NCBI GenBank assembly: GCA_949949005.1
Contig: CATLHM010000003.1
Coordinates: forward strand, 124,001-188,000
Source of the DNA: an uncultured Lachnospiraceae bacterium
GTDB lineage: Bacteria > Bacillota > Clostridia > Lachnospirales > Lachnospiraceae
Reading direction: 5' to 3'
Length of the DNA stretch: 64,000 bases
The notes beneath the pieces are model-generated. The model searched no databases and was not told where the DNA came from. It worked only from the letters and a program-made list of their open reading frames with translations. This document shows, in pieces, positions 1-8,951 of the stretch. The position numbers and the translations under genes were made by a program. Positions within the stretch are counted from its first letter, which is position 1. Each line of letters starts with the position of its first letter.

Positions 1-488
1 GGGTAAACTGGTGGAAAGAGCGGACTGGCGTGGAATTGTTTTGCAGTAGGAAATGTGCGCAGAATATTGCCGACAGTAAAAAGAATATGTCCCATTATTT
101 TGATATTTTCTGTTTCCTGCAAACGTGGCAGGCAGTAGAAGAAGAGGCTCACACTTCAGATTATGTATGCACTGCAGAGCGGACTTTTGAGGATCAATAT
201 ATAACCAAATGGATTGAACATGAATTTCTGTTTAAAGAATTGCCGGGACACTCTGCTGGTTCCAGCGCATTAGTGATTGATGGGAAATTACTTTTTGCCG
301 GGGATTCTCTTTTCAGAGACTACGAAACGGGACTAAGGTTGCCAGGAGGGAGCGAAAAGCTTTGGAATGAGGTCAGTAAACCATGGCTATGGCAATTACC
401 GCAGGATATGATGGTCTATCCGGGACATTTTGAAGAGTTCAGGCTGAGCGAGTATAAACTATGGGGAGATAATCGTAAGGACTTATGA
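1..488 (+). CDS. Metallo-beta-lactamase-fold hydrolase, C-terminal part (5' end outside window)
   Basis: The reading frame is open to the first base of the window, so this is the 3' part of a longer gene; a GTG at 30 is only an internal codon. The visible part holds the C-terminal half of an MBL fold: a PGHSAG motif (a metal-binding His), then GKLLFAGDSLF (the bridging Asp) and, near the end, YPGHFEEF (the last His). The N-terminal HxHxDH motif must lie upstream. Enzymes of this fold are zinc or iron hydrolases of the glyoxalase II / ribonuclease Z type. The substrate cannot be inferred. The fold is clear from the three spaced motifs; the function is not. Confidence 0.75.
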   Translation, partial: VNWWKERTGVELFCSRKCAQNIADSKKNMSHYFDIFCFLQTWQAVEEEAHTSDYVCTAERTFEDQYITKWIEHEFLFKELPGHSAGSSALVIDGKLLFAGDSLFRDYETGLRLPGGSEKLWNEVSKPWLWQLPQDMMVYPGHFEEFRLSEYKLWGDNRKDL

Positions 489-814
489 TAAAAAGATTTA
501 TTGAAGGAACGACAAAATAATTATTGATATACCAATCACACTATGTTACAATACCTTACAAAGCAAACGATTTCTTCCGGCAGTAACCACATATACTGTC
601 GCGTCTGAAAGAACAGTCTGTTCTCAATTTCTTGAAATCCTGCTTTTAAATCCAAACAACACAAATACAGCAGGAAACAGGGAAGAACAGACAATGTTCA
701 TTCAGGCGCGTCGATAAAAGTCTGTCCCTGCATTTTCCTATAGTAGATTTTTATCTGAAAAATTTTCTACGAAAAAGGAAATATCCTGCAAGCAAAGGAA
801 AAGGAGGAAAATGT
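489..814 (+). other. Intergenic region, leader of the Rpn gene
   Basis: No gene is visible in these 326 bases. They hold a good vegetative promoter (524-552), a perfect 15-base dyad at 610-624 (AGAACAG-T-CTGTTCT) and the ribosome site AAGGAGG at 801-807. The leader after the promoter would be about 255 nt, long for a simple leader. I recognise no riboswitch in it. Confidence 0.5.
524..552 (+). promoter_or_regulatory. Sigma-A type promoter
   Basis: TTGATA (524-529) and TACAAT (547-552) are separated by exactly 17 bases, one mismatch from consensus in each box. The only downstream gene on this strand is the Rpn gene at 815. Confidence 0.6.
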
Positions 815-1756
815 ATGGGAAACAATGTGGTCACGAAGCTTCAGGATTTAAATCTGGTGGACAAGTTTCTATTTGATGAGGTTATGGAGGACACGGAGTC
901 CTATGAGGCATTGATCAGTATCTTGCTGGAAAATGAGATCCACCTTCTCACCAAGCCGGAGACAGAGAAGGAGCTGAGAGTATCGCCCCAGCTACGCCAG
1001 GTGCGGCTGGATGTGGTGAGTATGGACCGGAGCAAAAAAGTCTACTATACAGAAATGCAGAAGACTAATACCGGAAACCTAAGAAAGCGTAGCCGCCTGT
1101 ATCAGGCGCAATTGGACGTATCGTTGCTTGAGCCAGGGACGACGAATTTTAATCTCCTGAATAATAGTTGCTTTATATTGATAGCGCCCTTTGATATTTT
1201 CGGAAAAGGCCTTTACCGCTATACTTTTGAAGGAACCTGCCGGGAGTGCCCGGAGCTGAGGATAAACGACGGAGCCATCAGGGTTTTTATCAACACGGAA
1301 GGAACCAACGGAGAGGATTTCTCACAGGAGTTTTTGGATTTGATGAAATATATTACGGAATCTACGGATGTAGTGTCGCAATCTTCGGACAGTACGAGAC
1401 TTAAGTTACTCCATAAGAACGTAAAAAAGATCAAGGCGTCTGAGAAGATGGGAGTGAAGTATATGCAGAAGTGGGAAGAGCTGGCCTATGCCAGGGAGGA
1501 AGGAAAAGCAGAAGGGAAGGCAGAGGGAAGAGAAGAAGGAAGAGAAGAAGGAAGAGCAGAGGGAGAAAAAATATATTTAATCAAGTCAGTCTGCAAAAAA
1601 CTTACTAAAGGTAAAACTGTGGAGGCTATTGCAGAGGAATTGGAAGAGGATATCGTGGTTATTGCAGAGATTTGCCAGGTAGCAGAAGAGTTCGCACCGG
1701 ACTATGATTTTTTCCGTATCTATGAAAAATATGTTAAATTTATAAGTAATAAGTAA
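815..1756 (+). CDS. Rpn-family PD-(D/E)XK nuclease / putative transposase-like protein
   Basis: A 313-residue protein of the Rpn (recombination-promoting nuclease) group, DNA nucleases with a PD-(D/E)XK fold. RLDVVSM (residues 64-70) followed by YYTEMQ (77-82) gives the expected D...ExQ active site: D66, E80, Q82. The C-terminal quarter is a charged helix containing a run of EGKAEG/REEG pentapeptide-like repeats at about residues 224-250, typical of this family and a likely slippage-prone coding repeat. The start ATG at 815 follows AAGGAGG with 7 bases spacing. It stands alone behind its own promoter. Known members are linked to RecA-independent recombination in E. coli; the role in Clostridia is unproven. 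Confidence 0.85.
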   Translation: MGNNVVTKLQDLNLVDKFLFDEVMEDTESYEALISILLENEIHLLTKPETEKELRVSPQLRQVRLDVVSMDRSKKVYYTEMQKTNTGNLRKRSRLYQAQLDVSLLEPGTTNFNLLNNSCFILIAPFDIFGKGLYRYTFEGTCRECPELRINDGAIRVFINTEGTNGEDFSQEFLDLMKYITESTDVVSQSSDSTRLKLLHKNVKKIKASEKMGVKYMQKWEELAYAREEGKAEGKAEGREEGREEGRAEGEKIYLIKSVCKKLTKGKTVEAIAEELEEDIVVIAEICQVAEEFAPDYDFFRIYEKYVKFISNK

Positions 1757-1787
1757 TTATTGAAATACATCAGGAAGGGCTAAGGTA

Positions 1788-1994
1788 ATGAGAAATATAA
1801 GTAAAATGATATTTGACAAGGTTGCTGAGAATAAATTTTGCATTCAAATTGAGAGAAGCCGGGGTAGGGGAGCTAATGAGTCGATGTTTTTGGATGTAGA
1901 AACGGTTATGCAGCCAATTATTAAGATGAAAAGTGTGTTTAATGAATGCGATGATGATTATGTGCCGGATTTGTCTTTTGTACATGAGAGATAG
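1788..1994 (+). CDS. Hypothetical small protein (68 aa)
   Basis: A short frame 31 bases after the Rpn gene with ATG at 1788 and a weak purine-rich stretch (AGGAAGGG) 12-19 bases upstream. The product is soluble, acidic near the C terminus and without a motif I recognise. It could be a real small gene, a fragment of a decayed gene, or chance. I infer no function. Confidence 0.35.
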   Translation: MRNISKMIFDKVAENKFCIQIERSRGRGANESMFLDVETVMQPIIKMKSVFNECDDDYVPDLSFVHER

Positions 1995-2097
1995 TTGCAT
2001 TTGACAATAACAGAGCCGTTATAATAGATCCCTGTATTTCGGAAGATACAATTTAAAGAAAATAAACAGCACTGCCAAAGAAATGAAGTAGGTCGCT

Positions 2098-3939
2098 TTG
2101 ACAAGCAAAAGGAAGCAGAGGTCAAAAACTTTGATTTTACAAAACATATTGATTAATTGGGAAGAAACGGAAATTTCGCCGCTATACACCAGACAGACCG
2201 GCAGCATAAAAAAAGGGGAAGAAGCCTTGGTCTTTGGCGAGGGTGCCTTGCTGGCTACGGATACATATTTCAATATTTTTTCCATAAATAAGTGGAAGAG
2301 ATACTGTGATTTGGACGCCGTCCTGCTCAGTCTATCGTTTAAGGGTGATTTTTTGTTACAAATGATCAATGCCTACTGCGTTGATACTGAGACCATCCAT
2401 CACGTAATATTGGAGAAAGCGTTGCATACCTCCGGCGGGAGGGAGCTGGCCCTGGAGGTACCTGACTGTCAGAGGGGCGTTGTATATTTTACATTAAAGG
2501 CGCTCACGGAAGGATCCAGCCTGAGAAGGGCCCGATATATAAGCCGGGAGGAAGCTTCCAAGGAAGTGAAGCTGGCCTTAAACATATGTACCTTTAAGAG
2601 AGAAAAATATCTGTTAAGAAATCTGTCGGTTCTCAGAGACAATTTCCTGGGTGATCCTGATTCAGAATTATACGGCCGGGTGGAGATTTTTATTACGGAC
2701 AATGGAAACACAATAGATATTGCGTCCGTCGCCGATTCGGGAGTCCATATCGTCCATAACCTCAACCTGGGAGGGACAGGAGGATTTACCAGAGGATTGA
2801 TTGAGATTTTGAAGCTTAAGAAAAGCCTGGGTATCAGCCATGTGATCTTTATGGATGACGATGTGGAAATAGAGCCGGAAAGTCTGGTTCGTACTTATGC
2901 CATGCTTACTTTTCTGAGGAAGGAGTATAGCGGAGCATTTATTGCTGGCGCCATGCTTCGCCTGGACAGGAAATATATACAGCACGAGAACGGGGCTCGC
3001 TGGGAGGAAGGAAAATGCAAATTTTTAGGCCGGGGAGTGGATCTGAGGAATTTTTCTGAGGTGGTTCGCAATGAGGAGGAGAAGGATCGGGATTATGCGG
3101 CATGGTGGTATTGCTGTGTCCCGGCAGAGATTGTGAGGGCAGACAATCTGCCGGTTCCCTTCTTTATTCATGAGGATGACGTGGAATACAGTCTCCGCAA
3201 TGCAAAGCATATCATTTCCTTAAATGGGATAGCCATCTGGCATGAGGCCAATGAACACAGAAGGGTTTCCTCCAATGAATATTATAATCTGAGGAATATG
3301 TTGATCGTAAATGCCCTGCATTGCCCCCATTATTCCATTGGAAAGGTGAGGCGGCAGGTGCTAACGGCACTTTTGGTGGCAATGTCCCGGTTCCGCTATA
3401 AGGATATGTATTTGATTGCGCAGGCGGTGGAAGATTTCTGCAAAGGGCCAAAGTGGCTTCTCAAGGTAGATGCCGCAGGCTACCATCAGGAAATACAGCG
3501 CAGGGGCTATTCCTTTCAGGAGATTGGAGATCTGCTGGGGAGTGCGGTCATGAAAGCGCCTGGCCAGAGAAGTTCCCAGGAGGGATTTAAGTATCAGATC
3601 AGCCATCTTGGTTCTGTCAGAGAAATTTGCGGCCTGGCGATACAGATTCTTTCATTAAACGGGTATTTGCTACCGCCGGATAACCGGCTGCAGGCTTATT
3701 ACATGAACGTTCATCCGGTTTCCCTGTATCGGGCAGGAAGGCTGCTGCTGTTTGATGATGCGGATGGAAAGGGAATTGTTACAAAGCGCAGTGTGAAGCA
3801 GCTACCTGTTATGTTGAGAATATATGGCAGGCTTCTTGTATTACTGCAAAAAAAATATAAAAAGAGTTGCCGGGAATACAGAGCCTGTTTTAAAGAGTTA
3901 AGGTCGGTTCGTTATTGGAAAAGGGCATTGAAGGTTTAA
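2098..3939 (+). CDS. GlfT2-like galactofuranosyltransferase (GT2 family)
   Basis: A 613-residue glycosyltransferase resembling the bifunctional galactofuranosyltransferase GlfT2: an N-terminal beta-rich domain (about residues 15-155) followed by a GT-A catalytic domain. The catalytic domain shows NICTFKRE at its start, the metal-binding triad in FMDDDVEI (about 252-259), the acidic base region HEDDVEYSLR (about 357-366) and a WHE motif (about 381-383). GlfT2 uses UDP-galactofuranose to extend galactan at the inner membrane; here a cell-wall or capsular polymer is the likely acceptor. The start is uncertain: an in-frame TAG lies just upstream, so TTG at 2098 is the earliest option, and TTG at about 2131 behind AGAGG is another. 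A TTGACA at 2001-2006 and a TATAAT at 2020-2025 suggest a nearby promoter, though the spacing is too short to be certain. Confidence 0.8.
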   Translation: MTSKRKQRSKTLILQNILINWEETEISPLYTRQTGSIKKGEEALVFGEGALLATDTYFNIFSINKWKRYCDLDAVLLSLSFKGDFLLQMINAYCVDTETIHHVILEKALHTSGGRELALEVPDCQRGVVYFTLKALTEGSSLRRARYISREEASKEVKLALNICTFKREKYLLRNLSVLRDNFLGDPDSELYGRVEIFITDNGNTIDIASVADSGVHIVHNLNLGGTGGFTRGLIEILKLKKSLGISHVIFMDDDVEIEPESLVRTYAMLTFLRKEYSGAFIAGAMLRLDRKYIQHENGARWEEGKCKFLGRGVDLRNFSEVVRNEEEKDRDYAAWWYCCVPAEIVRADNLPVPFFIHEDDVEYSLRNAKHIISLNGIAIWHEANEHRRVSSNEYYNLRNMLIVNALHCPHYSIGKVRRQVLTALLVAMSRFRYKDMYLIAQAVEDFCKGPKWLLKVDAAGYHQEIQRRGYSFQEIGDLLGSAVMKAPGQRSSQEGFKYQISHLGSVREICGLAIQILSLNGYLLPPDNRLQAYYMNVHPVSLYRAGRLLLFDDADGKGIVTKRSVKQLPVMLRIYGRLLVLLQKKYKKSCREYRACFKELRSVRYWKRALKV

Positions 3940-3941
3940 GT

Positions 3942-5045
3942 ATGGAAGAGAAAAGAGGAAGCGGCGCACATCCAAGGCTTTCGGTCATCATACCTGTATA
4001 TAAGGTAGAAAGGTATTTAAAACGTTGTCTTCACAGTGTTTTGAAGGGGATAAAGGATGAGGAAGCCGTGGAGGTATTGATTATAGATGACGGTTCACCG
4101 GACAGCAGCGGCAAGATTGCGGATTCCTGCGCCCGGAAATATTCCTTTGTCCGGGTCATCCATAAGGAGAATGAAGGCGTTGCGATTGCGCGCAATACGG
4201 GGATCCGCCTGGCAAAAGGGGATTGGCTTTATTTTGCAGATTCGGATGACTGGCTGGCGGATGGAGCAGTGGATATTCTGCTCGAGAAATCCAGGGAGAG
4301 TAGGGATGCAGATATAATTATGTTTGATGCCTGGAAGAATACGGGGCAAAAGCAGTCTGCATGGGAGCATTTTCCGCAGGAGGCGGTTTGGACGCAGAGA
4401 GAGCTTATCCGCAGATTGCAGAGAGGGGTATTATATTTTCAGGCTGCCGGGATGGCCACTAAGGTTCCGCTTGCGGCGCCCTGGGACAAGATGTACCGGA
4501 GAAATTTTTTGCAGGAGAAGGGAATCTGTTTTCAGCCGCAGCTAAAGGTATTAGACGATATGGTATTTAATATGGCTGCTTTTGGAAAAGCGGAAAAAGT
4601 GGCGTACTATAAAGAAAAAATTTATCATTACCGATATGTACCGGAGTCGATCACGAACAGCTATAGTCCAGAAAGGGTTGCTTTAGACCGGAAGGTGTGG
4701 GCTTATCTGGAACACTATATGCGCCAAAGCTTTCGGGAGGATGGGTGGGAGACAGAGGAAATGGAAAGATTCATCCAGGCGTATTATTGCAGGATCGTTA
4801 AATCCTTCAGTATTTGCTGCCGGCTTATGTTTTTCCATCCCCAGAATAAGAAGGGGCTTTTGGGTAAGATGAAATATGTAAAAGAGGTATTGGGAACAGA
4901 ACCTTATAATACAGCCTTTCACGGTATTGTGATGAAAAATGCGGAATGGAGATTGAAAGCCGTGATTCTCATGGGGAGGCTGAGATCTGCGGGGGGAATC
5001 TATTTGCTGCATAAAGCCCAGAGCATAGCGGCATTAGGCAGATGA
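3942..5045 (+). CDS. Glycosyltransferase family 2
   Basis: A 367-residue GT2 enzyme of the EpsJ/WaaE-like kind. LSVIIPVYKVERYL opens the domain, IIDDGSPDSS binds the nucleotide-sugar and FADSDDW carries the metal-binding DxD. The C-terminal third has no clear transmembrane segment. I choose ATG at 3942, two bases after the stop of the preceding glycosyltransferase; a TTG at 3915 would add nine residues. Tight coupling to the GlfT2-like gene indicates one operon building a surface glycan. Its last 12 bases overlap the convergent glycosyltransferase on the other strand. Donor and acceptor cannot be read from sequence. Confidence 0.85.
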   Translation: MEEKRGSGAHPRLSVIIPVYKVERYLKRCLHSVLKGIKDEEAVEVLIIDDGSPDSSGKIADSCARKYSFVRVIHKENEGVAIARNTGIRLAKGDWLYFADSDDWLADGAVDILLEKSRESRDADIIMFDAWKNTGQKQSAWEHFPQEAVWTQRELIRRLQRGVLYFQAAGMATKVPLAAPWDKMYRRNFLQEKGICFQPQLKVLDDMVFNMAAFGKAEKVAYYKEKIYHYRYVPESITNSYSPERVALDRKVWAYLEHYMRQSFREDGWETEEMERFIQAYYCRIVKSFSICCRLMFFHPQNKKGLLGKMKYVKEVLGTEPYNTAFHGIVMKNAEWRLKAVILMGRLRSAGGIYLLHKAQSIAALGR

Positions 5046-6023
5046 TTTTTCAAAAAAGGCAGTGATGGCATCGGCAAGAGCCCGGGGATTTCCCATTTCC
5101 ACAAAGATCGTGTCAGGAGCCGGGATAAAAAGCTCATGGTTAGCGGGATTATCTCCCAGAATCATGGGCTTTTTCATTGCCCGGTAAATATAGGCTTTTC
5201 CGGGGATTGTCCGTTTGGCTTTCTCAATGGTTTTGCTGAAATGGCCTGCAAGGCACAAATCAGATTGGCCGATCAATTGTGCCAGCTCTTTTTGAGGAAG
5301 CCATGGAATATACCGGATGTTGGAGGACTTTGGGCAAAGTTCCTGCAGGGATTTGTCTTTGATAGGGCCCACAAAGTAGAAAAAGAAGTTTTTCTTTTCT
5401 GTAAAAAATGACATTGCCTTGAGGACGGTATCCGTTCCCTGTAAAGGAAGAATACTGCCAAAATAGAGAACAATATTTTTATCCTCAAGCTCTTTGGGCT
5501 TTGGGGTGGAGACAGGATAATAGATCTCAGGATCCGCCTGTAAATACAGAGGATGAAACAGGGAGGAAGGCAAACGAAATTCTTCCCCGAAATACCGCCC
5601 ATGTGTAATCGTATCGCAGATAACGCAGTCCGCAAGGGCGAGGGTATAACTGTCTAATTTATGAAGGAAATGCCCGGGGACAGAGTGTGGCTTAAATTTT
5701 TGACGATCCAGACAGAAGGTATCATAGAGGGAGATGAAAAAGTCGATGAGAATATATTTTTTTCGGAATTTTCTCCGAAAGAAGGGAAGAATCAGCTGAG
5801 GGGAAAAACCGACAAAAACAGTGTCATATTTTGAAACAGAACAAAAAAGTAACCGCAAAAATACGGATAATACTCTGAAAAGGTAGCGGCTGCTATAGGA
5901 ACCGATTACGCGGCAGGAGGTGGCATGCTTCCTAAGCAGGTCAATTTCCTGCACATTCCGGATATAATCCAGATTCTTTGTGGTTATAAACAGTACTGTC
6001 TTTCCAGAAATAGCATCTGTCAT
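5034..6023 (-). CDS. Glycosyltransferase, GT4-like
   Basis: A 329-residue GT-B type glycosyltransferase. The C-terminal Rossmann half shows LYFGSILPLQGTDTVL (donor-binding loop), then YIPWLPQKELAQLIGQSDLCLAGH and a late region KRTIPGKAYIYRAMKKPMI corresponding to the usual nucleotide-sugar site of GT4 enzymes. ATG at 6023 follows AAGGAG at good spacing and a promoter lies at 6071-6099. It is convergent with the GT2 pair, with 3' ends overlapping by 12 bases, so antisense interference is possible. The likely role is the same surface polysaccharide, with an unknown sugar. Confidence 0.75.
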   Translation of the reverse strand: MTDAISGKTVLFITTKNLDYIRNVQEIDLLRKHATSCRVIGSYSSRYLFRVLSVFLRLLFCSVSKYDTVFVGFSPQLILPFFRRKFRKKYILIDFFISLYDTFCLDRQKFKPHSVPGHFLHKLDSYTLALADCVICDTITHGRYFGEEFRLPSSLFHPLYLQADPEIYYPVSTPKPKELEDKNIVLYFGSILPLQGTDTVLKAMSFFTEKKNFFFYFVGPIKDKSLQELCPKSSNIRYIPWLPQKELAQLIGQSDLCLAGHFSKTIEKAKRTIPGKAYIYRAMKKPMILGDNPANHELFIPAPDTIFVEMGNPRALADAITAFFEKSSA

Positions 6024-6070
6024 GGGACACTCCTTAATTTGAAAATCTGGTAGCTCATCTACTTAAGATT

Positions 6071-6099
6071 AAGATACTACCGTCAGTCATTTTTTTCAA
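6071..6099 (-). promoter_or_regulatory. Sigma-A type promoter of the minus-strand glycosyltransferase
   Basis: On the minus strand TTGAAA (6094-6099) and TATCTT (6071-6076) are 17 bases apart, about 50 bases upstream of the ATG at 6023. The rest of the divergent gap to 6217 shows no equally good plus-strand promoter. Confidence 0.5.
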
Positions 6100-6217
6100 C
6101 TCTTATTTGAGGCAGCCCTGTGGCAAGATTAAGAAAAAATTAATTTTCTTTTAAGCATTTTTAGAGATTCATTTGATATAGTAAAATCGGAATTCGAGAC
6201 ACAAAGGATGAGGTGGG

Positions 6218-7285
6218 ATGGAACTAAATGTGATTGATTTGTCCAGAGAAGATTCCTGGCAGCAAAGAGGTGCCGAAGCAAGACAAAAGTCTGATCTACA
6301 GGTAATCGGAGGTACAGAGGGCAAAGCGGTAAGAAGAGTGCCGCGGGAGTACATGTCTCAGGAGATGCTATTGGAGGACATGCCTCAGAGGTCTCCCCAG
6401 CGCAGACCGAAATCAGATTCCTACGCCAGAAGGGCGCCAGGTTCACAGGTCAGAAAGACCCAGGCAAGGCCCAGGCCACGACAGGAGGTCTCCAGGCCAA
6501 GGGCGCCAAGAAGCTATGAGGATCCCTCTTTGGTAAGACGGCAGAGGATGGCGGATGCAAGGGCAAGGCAGGAGCGGCTGCGCAGGCGTAAGAGGAGACG
6601 CAGGAAACAGCTTGCGGCAAGGCTTACGGTATTACTCTTTTTAGCAGGGATGATTGCGCTGCTGGTTTTTGCATTGGTACGGCTTGTCACCGGGACGGAT
6701 AAGACCGACCGGGTGGTGGAAACCTTTCGGCATAACCCGAAAGAGCAGGAGATTCCCAAGGAAGAGGAACGGACGTTAAAGCCCTTTATCACGGAGGACT
6801 TTTTGACGGTTAACGAGTATTCCAGGCCGGGTGAGGCATTGGAGGAAGTCAACAATATTTTTGTCCACTATACCGCAAACCGTGGGACAAGCGCCGCTCA
6901 GAACAGGAGTTATTTTGAAAATCTGGGTACTACGGGAGAGACCTCGGCCAGCGCTCATTTTATCATAGGCTATGACGGGGAAATCATACAGTGTATTCCC
7001 CTTGACGAGATCGGCTATGCGGTGATGGGACGGAATTATGATTCCATCTCGATAGAGTGCTGTTACCTTCAGGATGACGGAAAATTTACAGAGGAAACCT
7101 ACCAGTCGCTAATCCGGCTGTGCGCATGGCTTTTGGATGAATATAAGCTGACGCCGGAGGATATGATGCGGCATTATGATGAAGGCGGAAAGAAATGCCC
7201 TCTGTATTTTACAGAGCATGTGGAAGCCTGGGAACAGTTTAAACGGGATTTGGGACAGTATATAGCAGAGCAGGCTAAGCTGTAA
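6218..7285 (+). CDS. Membrane-anchored N-acetylmuramoyl-L-alanine amidase (Amidase_2/PGRP fold)
   Basis: A 355-residue protein with a long Arg-rich cytoplasmic N terminus (1-130), one membrane segment (about 132-158), a linker, and an extracellular amidase domain (about 205-345). Zinc ligands are visible in FVHYTAN (His at about 216) and RHYDEGGKKCP (His at about 318 and Cys). The reaction is cleavage of the bond between N-acetylmuramic acid and L-alanine in peptidoglycan, used in wall remodelling or sporulation. The start ATG at 6218 follows GAGGTGGG. The strongly basic tail is unusual and may bind membrane lipids or nucleic acid. Stem AAAATAGACGG downstream ends the transcript. Confidence 0.85.
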   Translation: MELNVIDLSREDSWQQRGAEARQKSDLQVIGGTEGKAVRRVPREYMSQEMLLEDMPQRSPQRRPKSDSYARRAPGSQVRKTQARPRPRQEVSRPRAPRSYEDPSLVRRQRMADARARQERLRRRKRRRRKQLAARLTVLLFLAGMIALLVFALVRLVTGTDKTDRVVETFRHNPKEQEIPKEEERTLKPFITEDFLTVNEYSRPGEALEEVNNIFVHYTANRGTSAAQNRSYFENLGTTGETSASAHFIIGYDGEIIQCIPLDEIGYAVMGRNYDSISIECCYLQDDGKFTEETYQSLIRLCAWLLDEYKLTPEDMMRHYDEGGKKCPLYFTEHVEAWEQFKRDLGQYIAEQAKL

Positions 7286-7316
7286 AACAGATCATTATTA
7301 TCATAGAAACAGGCAT

Positions 7317-7351
7317 AAAATAGACGGTTCGCAAGGCGCGCCGTCTATTTT
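7317..7351 (+). terminator. Intrinsic terminator after the amidase gene
   Basis: AAAATAGACGG (7317-7327) and CCGTCTATTTT (7341-7351) form a perfect 11-bp stem with a 13-nt loop, ending in TTTT. The A-rich 5' arm makes it potentially bidirectional. Confidence 0.75.
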
Positions 7352-7355
7352 ACTG

Positions 7356-7399
7356 TTGACAGAATATAAGATATATTGTAGAATAATAACATATGTTAT
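7356..7399 (+). promoter_or_regulatory. Promoter with palindromic operator in front of the TetR gene
   Basis: TTGACA (7356-7361), 17 bases, TAGAAT (7379-7384) is a near-consensus promoter. Directly downstream, overlapping the expected start of transcription, is the perfect 14-bp palindrome ATAACATATGTTAT (7386-7399). A dyad at this place in front of a TetR gene is the usual layout of autorepression. Confidence 0.7.
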
Positions 7400-7420
7400 A
7401 CAAAAGAAGGGGTGAATGAT

Positions 7421-7966
7421 ATGGCAAGAAAGGAAACCATTACGAAAGATGCGATTATCCAGGCCGCCTTTGCTCTCCTGCAGGAGGAGGGGATCGAGCA
7501 GGTTACGGCCAGAAAGCTGGCGGCAAAGGCGAATTGTTCGACACAGCCTATTTTTCGGTTTTATAAGAGTATGGATGAGGTTACGGCGGAGCTGGCGGAA
7601 AAGTCCTGTGAGTTTTTCCAGGATTACTATGACCGGTTTCAGCGGCAGACGGTGACGCCCTTTGTGAATTTAGGACAGGCTTATATCAAGTTTGCCGGGG
7701 AGCATAGGGAGCTGTTCAAGTTTATCTTCCTGTCTCCGGACAGATGCGGAAGAAGTATGTACGATATTCTAAATGGCAGTAAAGGGAATGTTAGCAGGGA
7801 AATTCAGTCCGCAACGGCCCAGGGGAGCAGGAATGCCGGGGATTTATTTACCAAAATGTGGATTTTTATTCATGGGGCCGCCTGTATGTCCCTTACAGGG
7901 GACTATGATCTGTCAGATAATGAGACCATGCAGCTTCTGCGGGATTCCTATCACTCCTTCAAATAG
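7421..7966 (+). CDS. TetR/AcrR family transcriptional regulator
   Basis: A 181-residue regulator. The N-terminal helix-turn-helix runs through ITKDAIIQAAFALLQEEG and VTARKLAAKANCS, followed by FRFYKSMDEV, the standard TetR DNA-binding pattern. The C-terminal ligand-binding domain is divergent and gives no clue to the inducer. I choose ATG at 7421, 8 bases after AAGGGG; GTG at 7412 would overlap that site. It probably represses its own promoter through the palindrome at 7386-7399. No efflux pump or enzyme lies beside it, so the regulon is unknown. Confidence 0.85.
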   Translation: MARKETITKDAIIQAAFALLQEEGIEQVTARKLAAKANCSTQPIFRFYKSMDEVTAELAEKSCEFFQDYYDRFQRQTVTPFVNLGQAYIKFAGEHRELFKFIFLSPDRCGRSMYDILNGSKGNVSREIQSATAQGSRNAGDLFTKMWIFIHGAACMSLTGDYDLSDNETMQLLRDSYHSFK

Positions 7967-8018
7967 GGGATGAACCTGCACCAGCATAGGATATTGGTTT
8001 TTAACTAAGGAGAAGGGA

Positions 8019-8933
8019 ATGGAACAGCAGGAACACGATATTATTACCAGGATGAATGATAAATACATGAAGATGAGCAAGGGCCACAAGGCAGTTGCCG
8101 CTTACATATCCGATCATTATGAACAGGCAGTTTTCATGACGGCGGCAAAGCTTGGGGAAACGGTAGGAGTCAGTGAGTCTACCGTGGTTCGTTTCGCTTC
8201 CGGGCTTGGATATGCCGGTTATCCGGAGTTCCAGAAGGCTTTGGAGGAATGGGTGAGGAGTAAGCTTAATACCGTGCAGAAGATGGGGGCCAAGTACGGG
8301 AAAAGCTCGCAGGTTGAGATTCTTCATTCGGTTTTGGGCTCTGATATCGAGAAGATACAGGATACCATCGTTAATTTGGATGCGGTGGCCTTTGAGGCGG
8401 CGGTGGACATCATTCTGGAGGCCAGAATGGTTTATCTTGTAGGGGTCAGGAGCTGTGAGCCCTTGGCGGATTTCCTTCATTTCTATCTGAACATGATACG
8501 GGGAAATATCGTTCTCGTGAAGACAACAAGTGTTACGGAAATCTTCGAACAGATGATACGCATTGATGAGGAGGATGCCATTATCGGGATCAGCTTTCCC
8601 AGATATTCCATGCGCACCTTGAAGGCCATGGAGTTCGCCAACGACAGGAATGCCAAGGTGATTACCATCACGGACAGCATTCACTCGCCCATGAACCTGT
8701 ATTCCTCCTGCAATCTGCTTGCCAGAAGCGATATGGTTTCCATTGTGGACTCGCTGGTGGCGCCTTTAAGTGTGATCAATGCCCTGGTGGTGGCCCTGTG
8801 TCTAAAGAGGCCCCGGGAGGTCAAAAAAAATCTGGATATGCTGGAGGAAGTGTGGGATAATTATCAGGTTTATTCCAACGATGAAATTAATTTTATAGAC
8901 GAGGAGCCCATGCTGCAATATCCTCTCAAATAA
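8019..8933 (+). CDS. MurR/RpiR family regulator (HTH-SIS)
   Basis: A 304-residue protein with an N-terminal RpiR helix-turn-helix (about residues 1-77; MTAAKLGETVGVSESTVVRF is the recognition region) and a C-terminal SIS sugar-phosphate binding domain (about 125-250; VYLVGVRSCEPLADF, then AIIGISFPRYSMRTL). Family members sense phosphosugars and control sugar or amino-sugar metabolism. ATG at 8019 follows AAGGAGAAGGG. No sugar genes lie beside it; the downstream genes are housekeeping. Confidence 0.88.
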   Translation: MEQQEHDIITRMNDKYMKMSKGHKAVAAYISDHYEQAVFMTAAKLGETVGVSESTVVRFASGLGYAGYPEFQKALEEWVRSKLNTVQKMGAKYGKSSQVEILHSVLGSDIEKIQDTIVNLDAVAFEAAVDIILEARMVYLVGVRSCEPLADFLHFYLNMIRGNIVLVKTTSVTEIFEQMIRIDEEDAIIGISFPRYSMRTLKAMEFANDRNAKVITITDSIHSPMNLYSSCNLLARSDMVSIVDSLVAPLSVINALVVALCLKRPREVKKNLDMLEEVWDNYQVYSNDEINFIDEEPMLQYPLK

Positions 8934-8951
8934 GGGAAAACTTATTTTGGT

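Noticed and set aside
610-624. LexA box upstream of the Rpn gene
   Set aside because: The dyad is GAAC-N5-GTTC; the expected Gram-positive spacing is four bases. Kept only as an unexplained palindrome.
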